A DNA stretch of 64,000 nt from NCBI GenBank assembly GCA_017302135.1, contig JAFLDZ010000015.1:17501-81500 (forward strand), in the 5' to 3' direction. The notes beneath the pieces are model-generated. The model did not search any database. It was not told the origin of the DNA and saw nothing but the letters and a program-made list of their open reading frames with translations. Position 1 is the first letter of the stretch. Each line of letters starts with the position of its first letter. Both the position numbers and the translations under genes were made by a program. This document shows positions 7,540 to 15,889 of this stretch, piece by piece. This DNA is from Lysobacterales bacterium (GTDB taxonomy: Bacteria > Pseudomonadota > Gammaproteobacteria > Xanthomonadales > Xanthomonadaceae).

Positions 7540-9240
7540 CTATTTCGTCTTGAAATCAGCGGGCTTGGGCAACTCGACCGGCACGCCGTCCGCGTTGCAC
7601 AGCTTCGCCGCGCACAGACGCTCGCGCAGCGCGGGCGTGGCCTGCAAGAGGATGTGGAAGATCGCGTTCTGTTCGATCGTGCCGCGCACCGCATCCGCGC
7701 CCGGGCCGCGCGCCCAGATGCCGACATCGTCGCCGCCGTGGGTTTCGTTCGACAGCGGCACGGTCGATTCCTGCATGTAGTCCGGATGTTCGGTATCGAC
7801 ATCGCTCAGGTCCGGGCGGCCGTCCTTCGCTTCCTGATAACCGCTGACTTCGTGCAGGAAGGTTTTCGGGCCTTCGGGCTGCTGGTCGGTGGCACCGACG
7901 TGGCCGGGGCCGTTGGCGTAGCCCAGCGTGGTGTAGGGCAGGCCGGTGGCGTCGCTGGCATATCCGCTCGGATTGTTGCCTTCGCCGCTGCTGCCCTTGA
8001 CCTTGCCGAGGATGGCGTTGCCGCGCACCGGATAGCCGGCGAAGGTCATGGTGTGCGCGTGATCGGCGGTGACGAGGATCAGCGTGTCGTTGGCCGAGGT
8101 CATCGAGGCCGCAACTGCGATCGCTTCGCTCAGCGCGATCGTGTCGGTGAGCGCGCGATAGGCGTTGCCGGAATGATGGGCGTGGTCGATGCGACCGCCT
8201 TCAACCAGCAGCACGTAGCCCTGCGGGTCATCGCGCAGGCGTTCGATCGCGCTGCGGGTCATCTCCGCCAATGAGGGCTCGCCGGCTTTGTCCTTCGGCC
8301 GGTCGTGTTCGTACTGCATGTGGCTGGGCTCGAACAGCGCCAGCAGTGGGCCGGTTTTGGGCGCGGCGGCGAACTGCGCGGCGTTCCAGACATAGGTGCC
8401 GGCCGGATGACGCTGCTTCCACTCGGATGCCAGATCGCGGCCGTCCAGGCGCAGGCCGACCTTGTCGTCGTACTCGGGATCGCGTTCGGTCGCCGGGAAG
8501 AAATTGGCGCGACCGCCGCCCATCAGCACATCGGGACCGTGGCCGTAGGGCGATTCGACGAACTGCCGCGCGATATCGGCGCAGCCGGCTTCGGCGGCTT
8601 CGGACGGCAGTTCGGCGTCGTTTTCCCAGTTCCGGTCGGGCGAATGGGTGAAGGTCGCGCCCGGGGTGGCGTGGGTGACCCGGGTGGTGGTGATCACACC
8701 GGTAGCGAGGCCCGTGCTGGCGGCCAGTTCCCACAGGCTCAACATCGGCGAGCGCAGGGCGCCGCCGCAGTCGCCGCGCGCGGCGTCCTGACCGATGCTC
8801 AGCACGCCGGCGCGGGTCTTCACGCCGGTGGCCATCGCCGACATCGTGCCGGCGGAGTCGGGCGTCTGGCTGTCGGTGTTGTAGGTCTTGCTCAGCGCGG
8901 TGTGCTGGAACGCTTCCCAGCTCAGCATGTTCTCCTCGCCGGAGCCGCCTTTGCGCTGACCGTCGAGAATCCGCGCCGCCGCGACCGTGGTCAGGCTCAT
9001 GCCATCGCCGACGAACAGGATCACGTTCCTGGCCTTGCCGGCGGTTGCGCCACGCGCGGCTGCCTGGGCGGCACCAGCGCGGAACCACCAGGCCGGGGTT
9101 TCGCCGCTGGGGCGCGCGATCTGCGGGACCTCGACGGCACCGACCGGCGTCGCCGCGCGCGGAGCAGTGGCGGGGACTGTGGAGCAGGACGTGACTGCGA
9201 GGGTGCAGGCGAAGGCGAGCAGGGCGTGGCGACAGGACAT
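7540..9240 (-). CDS. alkaline phosphatase, lipoprotein
   Basis: A 566-residue periplasmic or outer-membrane-anchored alkaline phosphatase of the PhoA superfamily, releasing phosphate from organic monoesters. The N-terminus is a lipoprotein signal with the cysteine in LAVTSCSTV. Family motifs are NVILFVGDGMS (metal Asp), TPDSAGTMSAMATGVKT (the nucleophile Ser after Asp), the metal-site histidines in RIDHAHHSGNA, and VTADHAHTM. It is longer than E. coli PhoA (about 470) because of an extended N-terminus and an insert near VLMGGG. The ATG at 9240 directly begins the signal. No Pho box was identified in the short upstream region. Confidence 0.93.
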   Translation of the reverse strand: MSCRHALLAFACTLAVTSCSTVPATAPRAATPVGAVEVPQIARPSGETPAWWFRAGAAQAAARGATAGKARNVILFVGDGMSLTTVAAARILDGQRKGGSGEENMLSWEAFQHTALSKTYNTDSQTPDSAGTMSAMATGVKTRAGVLSIGQDAARGDCGGALRSPMLSLWELAASTGLATGVITTTRVTHATPGATFTHSPDRNWENDAELPSEAAEAGCADIARQFVESPYGHGPDVLMGGGRANFFPATERDPEYDDKVGLRLDGRDLASEWKQRHPAGTYVWNAAQFAAAPKTGPLLALFEPSHMQYEHDRPKDKAGEPSLAEMTRSAIERLRDDPQGYVLLVEGGRIDHAHHSGNAYRALTDTIALSEAIAVAASMTSANDTLILVTADHAHTMTFAGYPVRGNAILGKVKGSSGEGNNPSGYASDATGLPYTTLGYANGPGHVGATDQQPEGPKTFLHEVSGYQEAKDGRPDLSDVDTEHPDYMQESTVPLSNETHGGDDVGIWARGPGADAVRGTIEQNAIFHILLQATPALRERLCAAKLCNADGVPVELPKPADFKTK

Positions 9241-9393
9241 GGGCGCGGTGGTTTGGCCGGAAAGCAGGGATTATGCCCGCCCGACGTTGCAATCGTGGAA
9301 TGCGCTCATGCCGCGTGCGCCCTCGTCGGGCCCGCCGCGCTCGGCTATCGTGCGTGATCGATTCACAGGCGCCGGTTGCGCCGGAGACTGTTC

Positions 9394-10716
9394 ATGCGCC
9401 TGATCTCGGCCTGGTTCCGCATTCCTTTCTGGCAGCGCGTGCTCGCCGGCTTCGTGCTGGGCGGAGCGGCCGGCTGGCTGATGGGGCCTTCGGCCGATAC
9501 CTGGTTCGGGCCTCTGGGCGACCTGTATATCACCCTGATCAAGATGATCGCGGTGCCGCTGGTGTTCTTCGCGGTGATCAACGCGGTGGCCTCGCTGCAC
9601 GGGCAGAAGTCGATGGCCGCGTTGGGCGGGCGCACTTTCCTGTGGTTCGCGATCACCGCCGTGCTTGCGGTCGGCGTCGGTCTCGTCGTGGGCACGGTGA
9701 TGCAGCCGGGCATGGTGCAGATGCCGCTGATGGTCGATCCCGACTACGTGCCCAAAGAGGTACCCAGCGTCGTGCAGGTGCTGCTGAACGTGGTGCCGGC
9801 GAATCCCTTCCAGGCGTTGACCGGCATCGGTGCGGTGAAGAACGCGGCGGGCGAGACCGTACTTGCGGCGGGCAAGGGGTCGATCCTGCCGGTGATCTTC
9901 TTCGCCGGGCTCATCGGTTTCGCGATGGTGAAACTGGGCGAGAAAGTCGCGCTGGCGCGCAAGCTCGTCGGCGAAGTCAGCGAGATCACGATCCAGCTCA
10001 CCCGCTTCGTACTGGAGATGACGCCGATCGGCACCTTCGGCCTCATCGCCTCGCTGGTCGGCGCCTACGGATTCGAAAAACTGCTGCCGCTGGGCAGTTT
10101 CGTATTGGCGCTGTATGTCGCCTGCGCGATTCACATCTTCGTCGTTTACAGCGGTCTGCTGATGGCGCACGGTCTGAACCCGTTGAAATTCTTCCGCGGC
10201 GCCGCGCCGGGCATGCAGGTCGCCTTCGTCAGCTCGTCGAGTTTCGCTTCGCTGCCCTCGTCGCTGCGCAGCGTCACCCACAATCTTGGTGTCAACAAGG
10301 ATTACGCCGCGTTCGCGGTGCCGCTGGGCGCCACCATCAAGATGGACGGCTGCGGCGCGATCTACCCGGCGCTGTGCGCGGTGTTCATCGCCCAATACAC
10401 CGGCATCCCGCTCACGCCCGAGCAATATCTCATCGTGCTGATCGCCTCGGTCCTCGGCAGCTTCGGCACCGCAGGCGTCCCCGGCACCGCCGTGGTGATG
10501 GCGACCGTCGTGCTCAGCGCTGCCGGTTTGCCGCTGGAAGTCATCGGCTACCTCTACGCCATCGACCGCATCCTCGACATGATGCGCACCATGACCAATG
10601 TCACCGGGCAGATGCTGGTGCCGGTGCTTGTCGCGAAAGAAACCGGCCTGCTGGATCGCGAGATCTACGAGCGCGCGCCGACCAACGTCGGTATCGAGGA
10701 AGAGAGGATGGTCTGA
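9394..10716 (+). CDS. dicarboxylate/amino acid:cation symporter (DAACS family), atypical binding site
   Basis: A 440-residue inner-membrane carrier with the GltPh/DctA fold, importing dicarboxylates or acidic amino acids with Na+ or H+. The HP1 hairpin is SSSSFASLPSS, HP2 is SFGTAGVPGTAVV, and TM8 reads DRILDMMRTMTNVTGQ, matching GltPh D390, D394, R397, T398 and N401. Two spots differ from the textbook family: NMDGT is KMDGC, and the sodium-binding Asp405 is Gln. The ATG at 9394 is preceded by GGAG; a TTG 18 bases upstream is less likely. Transport specificity is therefore uncertain. Confidence 0.88.
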   Translation: MRLISAWFRIPFWQRVLAGFVLGGAAGWLMGPSADTWFGPLGDLYITLIKMIAVPLVFFAVINAVASLHGQKSMAALGGRTFLWFAITAVLAVGVGLVVGTVMQPGMVQMPLMVDPDYVPKEVPSVVQVLLNVVPANPFQALTGIGAVKNAAGETVLAAGKGSILPVIFFAGLIGFAMVKLGEKVALARKLVGEVSEITIQLTRFVLEMTPIGTFGLIASLVGAYGFEKLLPLGSFVLALYVACAIHIFVVYSGLLMAHGLNPLKFFRGAAPGMQVAFVSSSSFASLPSSLRSVTHNLGVNKDYAAFAVPLGATIKMDGCGAIYPALCAVFIAQYTGIPLTPEQYLIVLIASVLGSFGTAGVPGTAVVMATVVLSAAGLPLEVIGYLYAIDRILDMMRTMTNVTGQMLVPVLVAKETGLLDREIYERAPTNVGIEEERMV

Positions 10717-10725
10717 GGATGTGCG

Positions 10726-10755
10726 ATCGCGCCCGGCATTGAAGCCGGACGCGAT
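10726..10755. terminator. hairpin between convergent symporter and small secreted-protein genes
   Basis: ATCGCG-CC-CGGC-type stem (10726-10737 against 10744-10755) with a six-base loop ATTGAA. It has no T-run and is a candidate bidirectional terminator. Confidence 0.4.
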
Positions 10756-10771
10756 ACTTCGCTGTTCGAGC

Positions 10772-11002
10772 TTACGGGCAGGTGCCGTAATCCCAGTACA
10801 CAGACTCCAATGTGGTGTCGCCCCAACGGTAGCGACCGATGTAACAGTCGTACCCCTCTTGGCCCACCAGGTTCCCGCTGGCATCGAAATAGTCGATGGA
10901 GTAGTTGTTGTTGACCCATTTTTCCAAGGCCGCGGCCGACCCCGTGACCGCTGTGGCCGACAACGTGCAGACGAGCAATAACTTCCTTGAAGTGATCTTC
11001 AT
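10772..11002 (-). CDS. small secreted protein, DUF6289-like
   Basis: A 76-residue predicted secreted peptide: signal peptide MKITSRKLLLVCTLSATAVTGSA, then a short mature part rich in Tyr, Asn and Gly with two cysteines (GYDCYIGRY and the C-terminal YGTCP), able to form one disulphide. The start at 11002 has a strong ribosome-binding sequence (GGGAGAGGG). It resembles small DUF6289-type proteins common in Lysobacter relatives; I am not certain of the family and no function is known. The frame extends upstream to 11113, but without a signal peptide or ribosome-binding site. Confidence 0.7.
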   Translation of the reverse strand: MKITSRKLLLVCTLSATAVTGSAAALEKWVNNNYSIDYFDASGNLVGQEGYDCYIGRYRWGDTTLESVYWDYGTCP

Positions 11003-11307
11003 GGTCCCTCTCCCTGAAGTGGATGCGACCGCATCATCGCGATCATTGTTGTTGTAGCCCCCAGACATGGCCCAAGGCGTGACCCAAGCCACAAATGTCG
11101 CGCATCCCTGCATTCGGCCCGCAGATATCGCAACGCTGCGGACGCAGGCACTGGACGGTGATGGCGCCGCAGTGTTATCAGGAATGCGCCCAACGATGGG
11201 CCGTTCCGGGAAAACGCGCTAGAACGCGCACCTGCCGCCGGATATCGAACGCCAGGAAGGCGAGCGCCTTCCGGCGCTGTCCAATGCCATTCAATGGAGT
11301 GAATCTC

Positions 11308-11844
11308 ATGATCCGTTCGTTCGCATATCCGTTTTCCCTGGCTGCGGTGATGGCGTGCGCCACGCTGGCGGCGCCGCAGGCCTCTGCCCGCGCCCTGGGC
11401 GGTTTCAGCATCGACACCACCGGGCCGGTAACGCCCACGCCGCACGATCCCTGGGGTGGCGTGGAGTTGTGCACCGCACACCTGCGCAAATACGATGGCC
11501 TTGACCAGTACGGCAACGTGAAGTGGCTGTATCACATGGCTTCGGGCTACAGCGCCTCGACCTGCTACGCCAACGCAGCGCCGTACGTCAGCATGGGTTA
11601 CATGCACAACCCGAACCCCGGCTTCGGCTATTGCCAATGCCATTCCGGCTTCAACGGTTACATGGTCGCCAGCCCGAAGGGCAACGGGCCGATCAGCGTG
11701 CAGAACCTGTCGCAGGAACAGGTTCAGCTCTACGACGAAGGGCTGCTGCAGCTCCGCCGGAAATATCAATTCGACAAATTCGCGCAGGAACACGAGTTGT
11801 TGCTGCAGGCGATCGAATCGATGCCGGCTGTGCCAGCGCCTTGA
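11308..11844 (+). CDS. hypothetical secreted cysteine-containing protein
   Basis: A 178-residue predicted exported protein of unknown function. The signal peptide ends at ASA (residue 28). The mature part carries four cysteines (ELCTAH, STCYAN and the close pair GYCQCHSG), many aromatic/Gly residues (MGYMHNPNPGFGYCQC) and a C-terminal charged amphipathic stretch (QEQVQLYDEGLLQLRRKYQF). The ATG at 11308 has GGAG nine bases upstream and begins the signal; an in-frame ATG at 11284 is possible. A terminator-like hairpin follows. CQCH recalls metal-binding pairs, but haem attachment (CxxCH) is not present. Confidence 0.7.
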   Translation: MIRSFAYPFSLAAVMACATLAAPQASARALGGFSIDTTGPVTPTPHDPWGGVELCTAHLRKYDGLDQYGNVKWLYHMASGYSASTCYANAAPYVSMGYMHNPNPGFGYCQCHSGFNGYMVASPKGNGPISVQNLSQEQVQLYDEGLLQLRRKYQFDKFAQEHELLLQAIESMPAVPAP

Positions 11845-11856
11845 TCGATTGCTCGG

Positions 11857-11877
11857 TTCCCCCGGCTGCCGGGGGAA
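11857..11877 (+). terminator. terminator-like hairpin after the secreted-protein gene
   Basis: TTCCCCCGG and CCGGGGGAA arms around a three-base loop, 13 bases after the stop codon, then TCTCGTTCG. A strong stem with a weak T-tract. Confidence 0.6.
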
Positions 11878-11974
11878 TCTCGTTCGCTGTCATCGCCATG
11901 TTTTCTTTGAAGACAGGCACCTTTGATTTTCAGGCCATCAGGTCGCAGTGTTTCTCTCGGATGACAGCAGAGCT

Positions 11975-11995
11975 CGGGGCTGAAGCCCCTCCTAC
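11975..11995 (-). repeat. REP-like palindromic element
   Basis: On the minus strand the element reads GGAGGGGCTTCAGCCCC, a palindrome with TTCA loop. It is similar in plan to the elements at 50251-50277, 50371-50397 and 54116-54164, so it looks like one member of a dispersed REP family. Confidence 0.6.
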
Positions 11996-12001
11996 GAAAT
12001 G

Positions 12002-12418
12002 CTATTTCGGCAACGTCTTCTCCCGCCTTCCCGCCAATCTTGCAGCAACCAACGCCACCGGAATCGGCAGCACCAACCCCAGCGCAGACACCCATCCCGG
12101 ATGATCCGGCACGATCATGATCATCCCGGCCACTCCCGCCATCACGAACAGCGCAACCGCGATCGCGGCGGCGCGCGCGTGGCGGGCGGTGCGCGCGGCG
12201 ACCCAGCCGCCGACGAAGCTGCCGCCGGCCCATGCCGCTACCAGCATGGCGAGCGCGCCGGTGGGCGCGGCGGCGATGATCATCTGCAGGTGTTCGGGGT
12301 TCTGCGGGTCCAGGCCGGCGGGCGGCGGGAACAGTGCATGGCCGAGGAATTCGAGTGCGGCGACGGTCAACCACATCGTCACCAGTCCGACCAGCATGCC
12401 GAGAATCGTGCGCCCCAT
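12002..12418 (-). CDS. small four-helix inner-membrane protein, unknown function
   Basis: A 138-residue integral membrane protein with four hydrophobic segments (starting MGRTILGMLVGLVTMWLTV, then IIAAAPTGALAMLVAAWAGG, AAAIAVALFVMAGVAGMI, and ALGLVLPIPVALVAARL). The second segment has the Gly/Ala-rich AGGSFVGGWVAAR pattern seen in many small Xanthomonad membrane proteins. The start at 12418 follows GGGG at seven bases; the frame extends upstream to 12571 but into the terminator of the next gene. No family was recognised. Confidence 0.6.
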   Translation of the reverse strand: MGRTILGMLVGLVTMWLTVAALEFLGHALFPPPAGLDPQNPEHLQMIIAAAPTGALAMLVAAWAGGSFVGGWVAARTARHARAAAIAVALFVMAGVAGMIMIVPDHPGWVSALGLVLPIPVALVAARLAGRREKTLPK

Positions 12419-12536
12419 CGTTGTCCCCATCCCGTCGATCCGGTCCGCGAAGAATGTGCCTGCTGCGGCACGCCCGCAAGCGGGCAGGGGCTCAAACGGC
12501 ACACGCTGTCGCCGCGCGGGCGAATCACCAAAAGCA

Positions 12537-12559
12537 AAAGGCCGCTTTCGCGGCCTTTG
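12537..12559 (-). terminator. Rho-independent terminator of the NlpC/P60 gene at 12586
   Basis: On the minus strand AAAGGCCGC, loop GAAA, GCGGCCTTTT followed by GCTTTTGG: a nine-pair GC-rich stem and T-rich tail 27 bases after the stop codon. Confidence 0.85.
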
Positions 12560-12585
12560 CGGAGAACCCAAGACGCTGCGCGCGC

Positions 12586-13284
12586 TTACTGCGCGGCGAC
12601 GCGACGGGCGTGGAAGAACTTCTGGCTCCAGTAGCCGGCGGCGAGGTTGGCCACCTCCACGTCCTTGCCGGTGCGCGGGGCGTGGACGAACTGGCCGTTG
12701 CCCAGATAGATGCCGACGTGGTCGACATGCTTGCCGCGACGGCTGAAGAACACCAGGTCGCCTTCGACCAGCGCGTTGGGGTCGCGGATCAGCTGGCCGA
12801 CGTTCGCCATGTCGCGCGAGATGCGCGGCAGTTCGATGCCGAGGCTTTGACGGAACACGTAACCGACCAGACCGCTGCAGTCGAAACCGCCTTCGGGGCT
12901 GGTGCCGCCCCAGCGGTAGGGCGTGCCGAGCAGCGCAAGCGCGCGCTTGAGCATGGTCCTGATGCGGCCTTCGGTCGGCGCAGCGGGCAATTCATCCGCG
13001 CTATTGCCCGGGATCTGGGCGATGTCGAAGATGTTGCGGATGTCCTGGGCGAAGGTCACGCTGCGGCCCGGCAGCGACAGCGGGCCACGCAAAGTGGTGT
13101 CGCCGATGGGGGCGAGCAGGCCGAGTTCGAGGGGGTCTTGCGTTGCCGGTGCCTCGACGCGCTGCTGCGCCAATGCCGGAAGGCTGCCGACGGCGAGCAG
13201 GCCGGCGACGAGAAAACGGACTTGACCGCGGATGAGGCGGTGGATGGCGGAAGAGCGGCCGGAGCGTTGGGCTTGGGTCGTCAC
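12586..13284 (-). CDS. NlpC/P60 cell-wall endopeptidase (C40), exported
   Basis: A 232-residue exported peptidoglycan hydrolase of family C40, which cleaves D-Glu-gamma-mDAP-type bonds in stem peptides. The signal peptide is at residues 20-40 (ending ALA), and the catalytic domain covers about 108-230. Catalytic Cys136 lies in GGFDCSGLVGYVF, His189 in VDHVGIYLG and the third polar residue His201 in FVHAPRTG. The middle part (50-105) is a low-complexity linker. A second, shorter C40 gene lies just upstream on the same strand (13417-13974), a tandem paralogous pair typical of Xanthomonadaceae. Confidence 0.92.
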   Translation of the reverse strand: MTTQAQRSGRSSAIHRLIRGQVRFLVAGLLAVGSLPALAQQRVEAPATQDPLELGLLAPIGDTTLRGPLSLPGRSVTFAQDIRNIFDIAQIPGNSADELPAAPTEGRIRTMLKRALALLGTPYRWGGTSPEGGFDCSGLVGYVFRQSLGIELPRISRDMANVGQLIRDPNALVEGDLVFFSRRGKHVDHVGIYLGNGQFVHAPRTGKDVEVANLAAGYWSQKFFHARRVAAQ

Positions 13285-13416
13285 GCGTCATGCACTTTGC
13301 GGAAAGGAGCAGGGATAGTGCCCGACCGTGGCCGCGAGGGAGTTCAGATTTCGTTAGACCCGGGCTCCAAAAGGTGACCAGAGTCGCGAAACGGGACATC
13401 CATACCCGGGCGTAGG

Positions 13417-13974
13417 TCAGTCGAGGACCCGTTTGGCCCCGGTGTAGTGGTCCCGCCAGTAGGTGCCGTCAAGGCGGTCCAACCGGACCGTCCCACCGGT
13501 GCGTGGGGCGTGGACGAAGCGGCCTTCGCCGACATAGATGCCCACATGGCTGACTTCGCCACCGCTGCCGAAGAACACCAGATCGGCCGGGGCCAGGCGA
13601 CTCGTGGCGATCTTCGGGCCCTGCATCCCGGCCAGCTCCCGTGAGGTTCGCGGCAGGCGCAGGTCGAGCATGTCGCGGAAGACGTAATTGACCAGCCCGC
13701 TGCAGTCGAAGCCGCGGTCCGGGGTGTTGCCGCCGTAGCGATAGGGCGTGCCGACCAGCCCGATCGCCCGCATCAGCACCGCATTGGCGGCGGCGGGATC
13801 GTTGGGCTGGCTGCCGGACCAGTCGCGGGATGGCGGCGGTGGTTGGCGCACGGTCTCCGGTTTGCCGCAGCCGGCCAGCGCGAGCGCCATCAGCAGCGCG
13901 GCGACTACCGCCCGCTGCGCCAATGGCGCCGAAGCGGTGGAGCACGGATAATGCGCGGCCTTCACGGTGGCCAT
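13417..13974 (-). CDS. NlpC/P60 cell-wall endopeptidase (C40), lipoprotein
   Basis: A 185-residue C40 peptidase with a lipoprotein signal (LALAGCGK, Cys36), so probably membrane-anchored. Catalytic Cys91 is in RGFDCSGLVNYVF, His143 in VSHVGIYVG and His155 in FVHAPRTG, the same arrangement as the neighbour at 12586-13284. 132 bases separate the two genes. The domain is intact at the expected 120 residues. It is divergent from slyD. The start at 13974 is the first in frame; a shorter form starting nearer the hydrophobic core is possible. Confidence 0.92.
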   Translation of the reverse strand: MATVKAAHYPCSTASAPLAQRAVVAALLMALALAGCGKPETVRQPPPPSRDWSGSQPNDPAAANAVLMRAIGLVGTPYRYGGNTPDRGFDCSGLVNYVFRDMLDLRLPRTSRELAGMQGPKIATSRLAPADLVFFGSGGEVSHVGIYVGEGRFVHAPRTGGTVRLDRLDGTYWRDHYTGAKRVLD

Positions 13975-14048
13975 CTTGGCCGCATCGCCGGGTGGCGATC
14001 AAGCCGCTGATGCCGCCGCCCTTCTCCCGACCCTCCTGAGCCAGACCC

Positions 14049-14528
14049 ATGAAAATCGAAAAAGACTGCGTTGTCCGTTTCCACTACACCGTCGGCGAAG
14101 TCGGCCAGCCCGCCACCGAAAGCTCGCAGGGTGCGGAACCGCTGGCGATCATGATCGGCCACGGCAACATCATCCCGGGTCTGGAGAATGCGCTGCACGG
14201 CCGCGAAGCCGGCGAGACCTTCGCGGTCGATGTGCCTGCCGCCGAGGCCTACGGCGAGCGCCGCGACGGTTTGACCCAGCGCATCGCGAAGAAGCATTTC
14301 GGAGATCAGCGCCTGCTGGCCGGCATGCAGGTGGTGCTGCAGACCGAGTACGGCCCGCGCGCGGTCACCATCGAGAAGGTCGGCATGAGCGTGGTCGATG
14401 TCGATCTGAACCACCCGATGGCCGGCAAGTCGCTGCATTTCGACATCGAAGTGGTCGAAGTGCGCGCCGCCAGCCCCGAAGAGCTGGAGCATGGTCACGT
14501 GCACGGCGACGGCGGTCATCACCACTGA
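14049..14528 (+). CDS. slyD: FKBP-type peptidyl-prolyl isomerase SlyD
   Basis: A 159-residue cytoplasmic proline isomerase and chaperone with a metal-binding tail, implicated in nickel delivery to hydrogenase maturation in E. coli. The FKBP domain (IMIGHGNIIPGLENALHGREAGE) is split by the insert-in-flap chaperone domain around 70-130 (VPAAEAYGERRDGLTQRI), as in SlyD. The C-terminus is short but His-rich (EHGHVHGDGGHHH), enough for Ni2+ or Zn2+ binding. A terminator hairpin follows 31 bases after the stop codon, so it is monocistronic. Confidence 0.95.
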   Translation: MKIEKDCVVRFHYTVGEVGQPATESSQGAEPLAIMIGHGNIIPGLENALHGREAGETFAVDVPAAEAYGERRDGLTQRIAKKHFGDQRLLAGMQVVLQTEYGPRAVTIEKVGMSVVDVDLNHPMAGKSLHFDIEVVEVRAASPEELEHGHVHGDGGHHH

Positions 14529-14559
14529 GGTTCGCAGCGGATCCGCTGGAACGAAACGG

Positions 14560-14583
14560 ACGGCCCGCGAAAGCGGGCCGTTT
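14560..14583 (+). terminator. terminator of slyD
   Basis: ACGGCCCGC, tetraloop GAAA, GCGGGCCGTTT: a nine-pair stem with a short T-tail. Confidence 0.8.
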
Positions 14584-14620
14584 GCATTCCGGGCCGTGGC
14601 CGCGCCGATCGCGGCGCCGC

Positions 14621-14626
14621 TACACT
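14621..14626 (+). promoter_or_regulatory. candidate -10 element of a leaderless promoter
   Basis: TACACT lies seven bases before the ATG at 14633, which would put the transcription start at the A of the start codon. The same word at the same distance precedes hutG (16887-16892). No clear -35 element was seen, so this is tentative. Confidence 0.35.
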
Positions 14627-14632
14627 GTGGTC

Positions 14633-15889
14633 ATGGAACAGCAATACGACGTACTCATCGCAGGCGGCGGCGTGAGCGGTCTGGCCGCCGCGCTGGCGCT
14701 GCTCGAAGCCGGACGCGGCGTGCGCGTGATCGAGGCCAATGCCATCGGCAGCGGCGCCTCGCACGGCAACTGCGGCACCATCACGCCCAGCCACGCGCCG
14801 CCGCTGGCCGCGCCCGGTGTGGTGCTGAAGGCGCTGAAGTGGACGCTGACGGCGGACGCGCCGCTGTACATCCCGCCGCGCTTCGATCCCCTGCTGTGGG
14901 GATGGCTGCTGGGGTTCGCCGCGCGTTGCAATGTCCGCGACTGGGAAGCCAGCGCGCACGGCAAATTCGCGTTGCTCGACGATTCCAGGCGCCGGCTCGC
15001 CGACTGGGTGCAGCGCTTCGGACTGCAGTGCGAGTTCGTCGAATCCGGCGAGGATTATGTCTTCCGCAATGCCCGCGCCTTCGCGCATGGCCAGCACGAG
15101 CTTCCGCTGCTGCGCGAGCTGGGCGTGGCGGTGGAGGCGATCGACGGCGCCGCGTACGAACAGCAGGAGCCGGCGCTGAAGCCGGGCGTGGCCGGTGCCT
15201 TGCGCTTCAGCGGCGACGCCTCGCTGCGGCCGGACCGCTACCTGGCCGAACTGGCGCGCGCGGTGCGCGAACGCGGCGGCGAGATCGTCGAGCACTGCGC
15301 CTTGCACGGGCTGCGCGAGGACCGCGAGGGCGTGCTCGCCCACACCGTCCACGGCACGATGCGCGCGCGCAATGCGGTACTGGCGCTGGGCGCATGGTCG
15401 GCGAAATCCGCCGACGCGCTGGGCATGCCGTGGATGAAGAAGATCATCCAGCCCGGCAAGGGCTATTCGATCACCTATCGCGCCCCCGACCGCGTGCCGA
15501 AGCGCCCGCTGGTGCTGCGCGAGCGTTCGGTCTGCGTCACCTCGTGGGGCGACGGTTACCGGCTCGGCAGCACGATGGAATTCTCCGGTTTCGACGACAC
15601 CCTCAATGCGCGGCGTCTCGGTGCGCTGGAGCGCGGCGCGCGCGAATACCTGCACGATCCCGTCGGCGCCGAGGTGCGCGAGCAGTGGTACGGCTGGCGG
15701 CCGATGAGTCGCGACGACATGCCGCTGATCGGCCGTGTGCCCGGCTGCCGCCGCACCTGGCTGAATACCGGTCACGGCATGATGGGCGTGGGCATGAGCA
15801 CCGGCAGCGCACAGCTGCTGGCCGATCTGATGGCAGGCCGTGCGCCGGTGATCGATGCCGCACCCTATCGGCCCGAGCGTTTCGCATGA
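14633..15889 (+). CDS. DadA-like FAD-dependent D-amino-acid dehydrogenase/oxidoreductase
   Basis: A 418-residue flavoprotein of the DAO family. The N-terminal dinucleotide motif is DVLIAGGGVSGLAAALALLEAG (residues 6-27), followed by the DadA-type SGASHGNCGTITPSH. The C-terminal part has GYSITYRAP, GSTMEFSGFDDTLN, WYGWRPMSRDDMPLIGRV and GHGMMGVGMSTG, all typical of respiratory D-amino-acid dehydrogenases that feed electrons to quinone. Substrate is not fixed by sequence; hydroxyproline epimer oxidases are close relatives. Its stop codon overlaps the ATG of a Crp/Fnr regulator, suggesting the regulator senses or controls the same process. HutG and a transporter follow downstream. Confidence 0.85.
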   Translation: MEQQYDVLIAGGGVSGLAAALALLEAGRGVRVIEANAIGSGASHGNCGTITPSHAPPLAAPGVVLKALKWTLTADAPLYIPPRFDPLLWGWLLGFAARCNVRDWEASAHGKFALLDDSRRRLADWVQRFGLQCEFVESGEDYVFRNARAFAHGQHELPLLRELGVAVEAIDGAAYEQQEPALKPGVAGALRFSGDASLRPDRYLAELARAVRERGGEIVEHCALHGLREDREGVLAHTVHGTMRARNAVLALGAWSAKSADALGMPWMKKIIQPGKGYSITYRAPDRVPKRPLVLRERSVCVTSWGDGYRLGSTMEFSGFDDTLNARRLGALERGAREYLHDPVGAEVREQWYGWRPMSRDDMPLIGRVPGCRRTWLNTGHGMMGVGMSTGSAQLLADLMAGRAPVIDAAPYRPERFA

